From Pyrus communis (lineage: Eukaryota; Streptophyta; Magnoliopsida; Rosales; Rosaceae): DNA of 64,000 nt. The notes under the pieces are model-generated. The model saw nothing but the letters and a program-made list of their open reading frames with translations. It was not told the DNA's origin and did not search any database. Positions 57,715 to 64,000 of the stretch are shown in pieces. The DNA lies in NCBI RefSeq assembly GCF_963583255.1, contig NC_084803.1, positions 900,373 to 964,372 of the forward strand. The letters are read 5' to 3'. Each line of letters starts with the position of its first letter. Position 1 is the first letter of the stretch. Position numbers and translations under genes: made by a program.

Positions 57715-59865
57715 TCACATAAGATGAAAAGAAGAAGGGCCAGATATGGCAACTACTCTCTGAGCATGCTGTGCTTCACCCTTGTAAAGTTCCTTTATTT
57801 CCTTTTTAGTGCGGCGTGCTTCCCGCCTTTCTTCCTTGACAGCAGCCTGTATACATATATCTTTGAGTCATGATCAAAAGAACAAACACACTTCGAAACA
57901 ACATAAGCAAAATACAATGGACAAAATTGCACACATTATCGAATGCCAAAAAGAGTATCTTTGATATTGTAGATGCGAGTTATTTGCTTCCAGTTTTTGC
58001 CCTTAAATTGTTAGTTTACGGATTTTATAAAAGTATGGTAAGTTGGATGTAATGGCATGCTCAAGACGAGCAAAAATGAATAGCAGAACAGCAAATGGAT
58101 ACCTTTCGCTCTTTCTTCTCCTCCTTTGACTCCTGACCACGCTGCTTCCTTTTCAACAGCTGATTTTTCAAGGCATCCGTATCTTTCACCTTCTCAGTTG
58201 TAGGTTTTTTACTATGAGGCAGGAAGTCCACAGGCAGCTTCTGTTTACCTCGAAGGGTTATCACATGATCGGTGGAACCCAAGGCTCCGGAAACCGTTTC
58301 AGAAAGCTTCTTCCTTCTAGTTGCTCCTGGAGCTTCGATTTTCCCTGGGTGGTTATCGAGATTTGAATATGTAGTAACAATGGTCTCACAATCCCACACT
58401 TCTGATTCATCGCTAGATTCCTCTACAATGACCACGTCTCCATCTTGATCTTCGTTCTCATATTTCTCACCATATTCTGCACAACGCCGAATAAGCACAT
58501 TAGCAGATTCCACTAGCTCTTTCGTTTTTACTGTCTCATTATCCCGCAACATATCTGCAGGAGCCTTATAATTTCCATCGAGCTCTAAGTCATCCATCAC
58601 ACGCTCATTAAGGGTGGCATGTTTGAGCTTCTCTGCAAGGGACTCATCTTCTTCAGGTATATAGTAATCATCGTCATCGTCATTGTCATAACTACCATAC
58701 TCCTGACCTACAAGCTGTTTTTTTCATAATAAAAATGTGAGATAATGAAGTATAAAGGAAAAATCACCTCAAACTATAAAGTTTAAGTAACATAACTAAA
58801 TATGCCAAAAAAAATAACTCACTAAATCAAATTGCTCGTCCAAAAGACGATGAACTCGTGGCTTTTCAACTGTAGAGTCATCCTTTGCTTCTGCCACGCT
58901 ATTTGTTCTCACTCCATTTGCTTCATTGGTCACATTTTTATTCTCAGATTGCTCAACAAAACTTGGTGTATTATCTATAACCCCATCCTCCTCCTCCTCC
59001 TTCCCTTCTTCGGGAAGGTTAGCCTGAACCACAAAATCTTCTTCCAAGTCCTCAACATCAGAACCAAACCGCGATAAATCGCTATCATCAAGCAATGCAG
59101 ATACTTCTGGATCAACCACTTTCTGAACCCTTACATTAACCGTATTAGAAGCAACACTGTAAATAACCTTCTCATTGGGTGCCTCAGTTTCTGAAATGCG
59201 CAATCTCGAAGCATCATATGCCTAAAAATCCACTACAGTTATTAAGTACAACAAATATCTTCTAAATTGCTATTGTTTTATAGCTCAAAATGTAAAAGAC
59301 AGAAATTTTCTACTTTACTCTTTCTTTTTCCTCAATTTTCTCGGAAGCCAAATAGAATTTAAGCAATCAAAAGCTAAGTTAGCAAAGTTAGCAAACCAAC
59401 CTTTTCATCGCGCGGGAGCTCACCGAGCTTAGCCTTGGAATTCTGATAAAATGCAGAGCCGCCGCCAGTATTCCGAATCTCCCTCATATGCAGCAAGTAA
59501 TTATAGCCGTCGTCGGGAAACCCTAGCTCCAGAATCTCCTTCCTTACGTTGTCAGGCAAAGGCTGAGCTGCCAACGACGCTGCCGAGCTCCCGTAACCAT
59601 GGCCATAGCCCCCGCCGCAGCCGCCATCCTCAGGCGCATCGGCGTATATCGAATTGGGATCGTCGTCGTATCCGCCGGCAGCTGAGGGGTGGTCAGGGTT
59701 ATCTTCGGGGAATAAGCTGTCGACGGAGTAGCTGCTGTTGTCTACTCGGACAAAGACTCGATCGTTGCCGGGTGAGTCGTCGTAGTTGGGATCGGACGAG
59801 TCGCGGGCAAGTAATTGGAAGGTCGCTGATTTTTTCTTGTCGATGAATTTCTTCTTTCTGCCCAT
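57715..59865 (-). CDS. LTV1: LTV1 homolog, 40S ribosomal subunit biogenesis factor
   Basis: LTV1 binds late pre-40S particles with Enp1 and Rps3 and is needed for small-subunit maturation and export. Four exons, 59401-59865, 58823-59221, 58103-58714 and 57715-57846, give 535 residues. The ATG at 59865 gives MGRKKKFIDKKKSATFQLLARDSSDPNYDD, which fits the family start (the frame is open one short step upstream, but only with TTG). The motif PDDGYNYLLHMREIRNTGGG is in exon 1. LLDDSDLSRFGSDVEDLEEDFVVQAN and RVHRLLDEQFDLLVGQEYG follow. The basic C-terminal helix EKKERKAAVKEERREARRTKKE leads to the end. Acidic and glycine-rich linkers separate these parts. A telo-box and site II motifs lie just upstream. 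Confidence 0.93.
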
Positions 59866-59892
59866 TTTGTTTTTCGCCAAATCAGAGACGGT

Positions 59893-59915
59893 TGAGAGAG
59901 AGAGAGAGAGAGAGA
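59893..59915. repeat. (GA)n microsatellite in the LTV1 5' leader
   Basis: An uninterrupted GA run of about 11 dinucleotides lies between the LTV1 start codon and its telo-box. It would be CT-rich in the sense orientation, as is common in plant 5' leaders. Confidence 0.85.
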
Positions 59916-60681
59916 GGAGGCAATGGAGACTTAAAAGACGGTGAAGTCGTGAGATAAAACCCTATCAATGTCTTCTGTGTTAAACCCTAAAAAATCTTGA
60001 GTCGACCCGAATGGCCCAAAATTCAAAATCTTCATGTATTTGGGCCTCATTTTGAGACCAGACCAAAAGTCTCCCAGTTTTCAATCGATTTTGCGATTTA
60101 AAGGATTTCAAAGATGTCATTACGAAATTTCATTCTAACCATGTTGCGACTCCGCCAATATTTTTTATTAATTATTTTTTCAAGCTTAAAAATTACTTTA
60201 GGCCAAATTTTTTTCGTGATCCTTGTGGTGGTACTCTACTTTTAAATAGACTTCTGTGGTGAAAAAGCTATTAATTGTAATTTTGTGGTGAAATTTGTGA
60301 TCAATCATAATCTAAATTGGATTTTTCCTCATTCTTCTGTCATTTGTAGGGGTAAAATTGTTATTTTTGTTTTTTATTAATTCTATGAACCAATCATAAA
60401 GCGCCATATGAACATAATTTTTTTTTTTTTTTAACTTTTGGAACTACAATAAAAGAATAAATAAACAATAAAATTACAAGATTCATATTATCAGATTTTC
60501 TCATTTCAAGAGAGCTAAGATTTCAAATTCAAGATTTAAAAAATCACAAAGTACCTCACCGCGTTTAGATTAGAATATAAGTTATTATACAAACATTGAA
60601 TTTAGTTTCATTTTAAGAAAAGTGGTGGACGGGATGGCTAAGGTTATGTGAGAGAGAGGGGGGAAGGTGGTGGGTGGTTGT
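59916..60681. other. LTV1 upstream region
   Basis: After the promoter motifs the sequence is AT-rich with a T run near 60419-60432. No gene was seen before the Cassandra LTR. Confidence 0.6.
59982..60046 (-). promoter_or_regulatory. Telo-box and site II motifs of the LTV1 promoter
   Basis: AAACCCTAA lies at 59982-59990, GGCCCA at 60013-60018 and TGGGCC at 60041-60046, about 120-180 bp before the LTV1 ATG. A telo-box paired with site II elements is the known signature of plant ribosome-biogenesis promoters bound by TCP and telo-box factors, and fits the gene's role. Confidence 0.65.
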
Positions 60682-60975
60682 TGTAACATCCCACATCGCT
60701 CATTGGAGAGGATCCTATAAACCTTATATGTATATTATCATCTCTACCTAGCACAAGGCCTTTTGGGAGCTCACTGGCTTGGGGTTTCGTCGGAATTCCG
60801 AAGTTAAGCAAGTTTGCATAAGAGCAATCCTAAGATGGGTGAACCACTAAAACGTTCTCGTGTGAGTTCCCAGAAACAAAACCGTGAAGGCGTGGTCGGG
60901 GTCTAAAGCGGACAATATTGTGCTACGGTGGAGTTGAATCCAGGATGTGGTGGGGACCCGGACCGGGATATGACA
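60682..60975 (+). mobile_element. Cassandra-type TRIM solo LTR carrying a 5S rRNA-like segment
   Basis: The element starts TGTAACATCCCACATCG and ends GATATGACA, 294 bp, within the known range for Cassandra LTRs. It is flanked by a perfect 5-bp duplication GTTGT (60677-60681 and 60976-60980). Inside, 60760-60870 resembles plant 5S rRNA: CCGAAGTTAAGC (box A region, 60801-60809), AAGATGGGTGA (intermediate element, 60834-60842) and TCTCGTGTGAGTTCCC (box C region). No internal domain or second LTR follows, so it is a solo LTR left by recombination. The 5S part is a Pol III promoter relic, not a 5S rRNA gene. Confidence 0.9.
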
Positions 60976-61649
60976 GTTGTTGTAGCTGTGGCTGACAAGG
61001 GTAGGGATTGGGGAAGGATTTTTTTTTTCCTTCTATTTTTGTTGATTATAAAAAAAATGGAATTACCAAAAAGAAAAGAAAAAAGAATGGAATGACTTTT
61101 TTACCCTTGCATGTGGATGAGATTTTGACAAGAATTACAATTTGGACTACGATTGATAATGAAATTCATCACAGGATTAAGATTAACACTTTTTTCACCA
61201 TAGGAATCGATTTAAAAATAGTGTTTCATCACAAAGATCAAGAAAAAAATTTGACCATTACTTTATGACTCGATAAATAGTATAATCGCTTTTACATTAC
61301 ATATAATATTTTCTCTATATACTATTGTAAAAACTAAAACATCTCATTTCCCCAAAAAACATAACTTATAATATTTTCTCTATAAAAGTAAAACATTTCA
61401 TTTCCAAAAAAGTTGTGAGCTGTAAGACATGGTTTTTAATCGGTTATAAACTTTCATCGGACCATAAGCTTCGTGAAATTTATGGAGGGCATTTCAAATA
61501 TGTTCTACTCGATGTAACTCTATCCTAGCTATGCCCAGGCACCGCTCGCATTTTGATTGATTATTTTAGTTTTCGAACATAAATATTCAATAAAATATAC
61601 ATTTCTCAAGAGAGAATGGAACTGAGAAGGACCAAGACGATCGGAAGAT
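60976..61649. other. AT-rich intergenic region
   Basis: No gene is supported. A purine-rich stretch lies at 61050-61095, and an 86-codon frame at 61008-61268 has a lysine/isoleucine composition typical of random AT-rich DNA. The last part is probably the 3' untranslated region of the next gene. Confidence 0.6.
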
Positions 61650-63776
61650 TCAGAACTGTTTGACAGAGCTATTTTCCTCCGCCGGGGGTGTCATCGTTGT
61701 TGTTTTGAAAACCGGGTAGTAGGAGTCGAGTTCGAGCTGCTCCAAGATCTGTTTCGTCTTCCAAAGATACGAAGAGTGGCCTTCGACAATTTGCGTCACG
61801 TCAACCTGAGAAGTGAAATCGAAACTTCAAAACAATGCAGCACAAGTACCAACCGAAGTTGCAAATGCGAAAGAAACTGGGAGGTTGGAGATCTTACATT
61901 TTCAATCCCAGGGCCATCAACAGGTTGAATTCCACCTAAACCTTGAGAAAGTAAACTGTATACAGAAAACACCTAGTCCGATGGATTTATAACTTATGGC
62001 TTTTTTTGATATGATTAGAAAGAACACTTATGTACCACCCCCGGGCTCGGATATGCATAATGCTAAAACCAAAGGATAAATGACCCGTACCTTGCACGAA
62101 AGGCGACTCCCAGTGTCCAATCATTTATAGAATAGGCATTCACGAATCTCCCGGCCACCATCTGTGGAGCAGAAATAGGTTCAGCCTTCAGTGTTAAAAT
62201 GTAAGAACAGTAGCAGCACAACAAAACTTGCAAAGGAAACCAAATAACAGATGCAAAAAGGAAAGGACAAAAAAAAAGAGAAGAGTTTTGAACTACCTTT
62301 CTAGCATCACTCCAATTTTCTTCTTCAACCGAAACTGGCGCTCCCAGAAGTACAACCCTTTCTACCAGACCAGCTATAGAAATGCATAAACCGGATTCAA
62401 TTATTTTTATTTATTATAGTGCTACTGTACTTGTCCACAATAGGATGAAATGGATTGTGATGATTACCGTTATCCCCTTCTGTTTCAGCCAAACATTGAA
62501 GACATTTGAAAATTACTCTGGCCCCCAGCGAGAATCCTATGAGCGTCACTGGCCTGGACCGCACACGGAGGATTATAAGTCAACTATGCACATGATGTTT
62601 AAGGGAAAGATGGACATGTCTTTTATAATATGAGATTCTTCTACCTGCCCCCTTGCAGTCCATTCAGCAGGACTTCAGCGAGCATCTTCCCAGCTTTGTC
62701 TGATCTGGCCAAGAAAAGGGAATGCTACAATTTCATATTTGTCATGCACTGCAAGTAATGAACACTCAAGATAGCGTTTCAAATACTTTAAAACTGAACC
62801 ACCTCGGGAGCAAATTATGAGAACAAAACTTTCGCAATCAAAACATGAACGCAATGGAAACCAATATCTTTCCATTATCAATCCACGTAGAGTTCCTTCC
62901 AAACAAATGAAAATTACCTGTCCACTGCAACTGCCCATTTGCTATCTATAAGATCAGATGCCGTAACTAATGTTGTCGGCATAGCAAATGCTGCTAGAAG
63001 TGTGTTTAATACAGTTAACATGGCACCTTCTTTCATCAACTGTAATGCAATTCCTGTAACAGTTTGCAACAATGTTGGTCATGGACTCATAGATATGCCA
63101 AAAGTAAAAAAATAAAAGAAAGTGATAGTACTTAAAACGTTAAGGACGTACGTGAAGTAAGCCAGTCTTGGATTGCAGTGCTCAATGCAATCAAATTCTT
63201 AGACTCCCACCAGAGTGCATACCTATGCATTCACTACATTAATATCAATTACTAAGCCAGTGATGATAATTCAGAACCCATGCGAGGCTTCTAAAATCGA
63301 CAGAATTTCAAGTTAAATAGAAGGCATATCATCTTTTTCACCATACTACTTGGGGAAACACAATTTGCATTGCTTACCTTTCCAAATTTTCATTATGAGC
63401 TTCCCAAGGCCTTATAAAGTCTTCATCCTCGAAAACAAGTCCAGAAACCAATATTCCCACTGCTAGCCGCTGAAAAAGAGGTTTTCTGAAAAGGTCAGCA
63501 ATGTCATTTATACAGAAAAGGTGGTGCTCAATATAAAGTGCAATTTGCCACTATAACATCAAGCCATAGAAATCCCTCAGAAACAGCTCACACCTCCCGG
63601 TCCCCACGAAAATAAAAATATGGATTTGTAAAATGTCAAAATGAACTCACCCCTTTCTCATAATTTCCAACAGTCCTAAACTCAAATTCTTCAATGTTGC
63701 CAGTTCTTCTAGCCATTTTACTCCCCGTAAGTCCAGCCCCAGCAGCTGAGATGCCGAAAGAGCGAGTAAGTATCCA
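61650..63776 (-). CDS. TMCO4-like DUF726 alpha/beta hydrolase (3' part)
   Basis: This is the C-terminal 310 residues of a DUF726 family protein (transmembrane and coiled-coil domain protein 4-like). The 5' end lies beyond the right edge. Ten exons read in frame, from the 5' side: 63651-63776, 63378-63469, 63152-63222, 62918-63053, 62645-62704, 62468-62553, 62297-62373, 62091-62161, 61898-61955 and 61650-61805. The conserved blocks follow in order: RSFGISAAGAGLTGSKMARRTG, EEFEFRTVGNYEKGRLAVGILVSGLVFEDEDFIKPWEAHNENLERYALWWESKNL, the nucleophile elbow RPVTLIGFSLGARVIF (GFSLG), VVLLGAPVSVEEENW and VEGHSSYLWKTKQILEQL. The His in VEGHSSY is a candidate catalytic His. The gene keeps very small exons (58-156 nt). 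The biochemical role in plants is not known to me. Confidence 0.88.
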
Positions 63777-64000
63777 CTACATACCCTTTTTTCTCATTAG
63801 ATTTGAAAGATTGAACCTATGGAGTATGGAATGGTGGTCTTTTTGAATGTGCTTTCAAAATGACCACATGCTTGGTAAAAACCGAGGTTAAGTGTATTAA
63901 TCTTTCGGAGGTTTAAGACTAATAATATTGTTGAATGAACAAGAGGGATTGTTGATTGTTGAATATACGGTACCATAATGAGAAAGCATCCATGTGTGCA
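63777..64000. other. Intron of the TMCO4-like gene reaching the window edge
   Basis: The upstream side of the 63651-63776 exon shows an acceptor (GTATGTAG on the minus strand), and the remaining bases are AT-rich with no further exon recognised. The rest of the gene is outside the window. Confidence 0.55.

Noticed and set aside
60755..60875. 5S rRNA gene
   Set aside because: The similarity covers promoter parts but the sequence is too diverged, and it is enclosed in TG...CA ends with a target duplication, so it belongs to a Cassandra LTR.
61008..61268. 86-residue lysine-rich open frame
   Set aside because: Low-complexity composition in AT-rich DNA, with no domain or neighbouring gene structure.

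Overview
The window is plant nuclear DNA from a dicot. It has AT-rich intergenic sequence, multi-exon genes with GT-AG introns, cytosolic tRNA-Glu genes, a Cassandra-type 5S-bearing LTR and many small non-autonomous DNA elements. One small AT-rich repeat, starting around TTTAACGAAAA and present at 26.83 kb and 32.79 kb, looks like a family I associate with apple and pear. I therefore suggest Rosaceae, probably tribe Maleae, as an inference only.

Layout: (1) 2.1-9.0 kb, an LDL3-type histone demethylase on the + strand. (2) 11.7-12.7 kb, a V-ATPase proteolipid subunit c (+). (3) 13.4-14.6 kb, a gene-free block of tandem repeats. (4) 15.2-18.5 kb, an alpha/beta hydrolase of the CGI-58/At4g24160 type (+). 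(5) 19.7-30.9 kb, two MUSTACHES-like LRR receptor kinases facing each other in an inverted duplication. The spacer holds small DNA transposons and a tRNA-Glu gene. (6) 32.7-52.1 kb, a tandem segmental duplication of about 9.7 kb. Each unit carries tRNA-Glu, ARC6 (+) and a KIN-7/NACK-type kinesin (-). In unit A the ARC6 gene is frameshifted. In unit B the ARC6 gene is intact but the tRNA is deleted in part. (7) 53.1-55.5 kb, an intronless EF-hand/TPR/zinc-finger protein (+). (8) 55.9-57.1 kb, a possible small secreted peptide gene with a second, broken copy. (9) 57.7-59.9 kb, LTV1, a 40S ribosome export factor (-). (10) 60.7-61.0 kb, a Cassandra solo LTR with a perfect target duplication. (11) 61.65 kb to the right edge, the 3' part of a TMCO4-like DUF726 gene (-).

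The genes are mostly unrelated housekeeping and signalling functions, so there is no operon-like logic. The main structure is recent local duplication and its decay. The receptor kinases have an unusual kinase core: a Glu in place of the DFG Asp, and an Arg in place of the VAIK Lys. The ARC6 pair looks like one working and one C-terminally truncated plastid-division gene. The most open-ended item is the 104-residue secreted-peptide candidate ending in a DYG...PLPH block, whose last section is conserved in the neighbouring broken copy. Exon borders were read by eye from splice signals and reading frame; no alignment or search was run.
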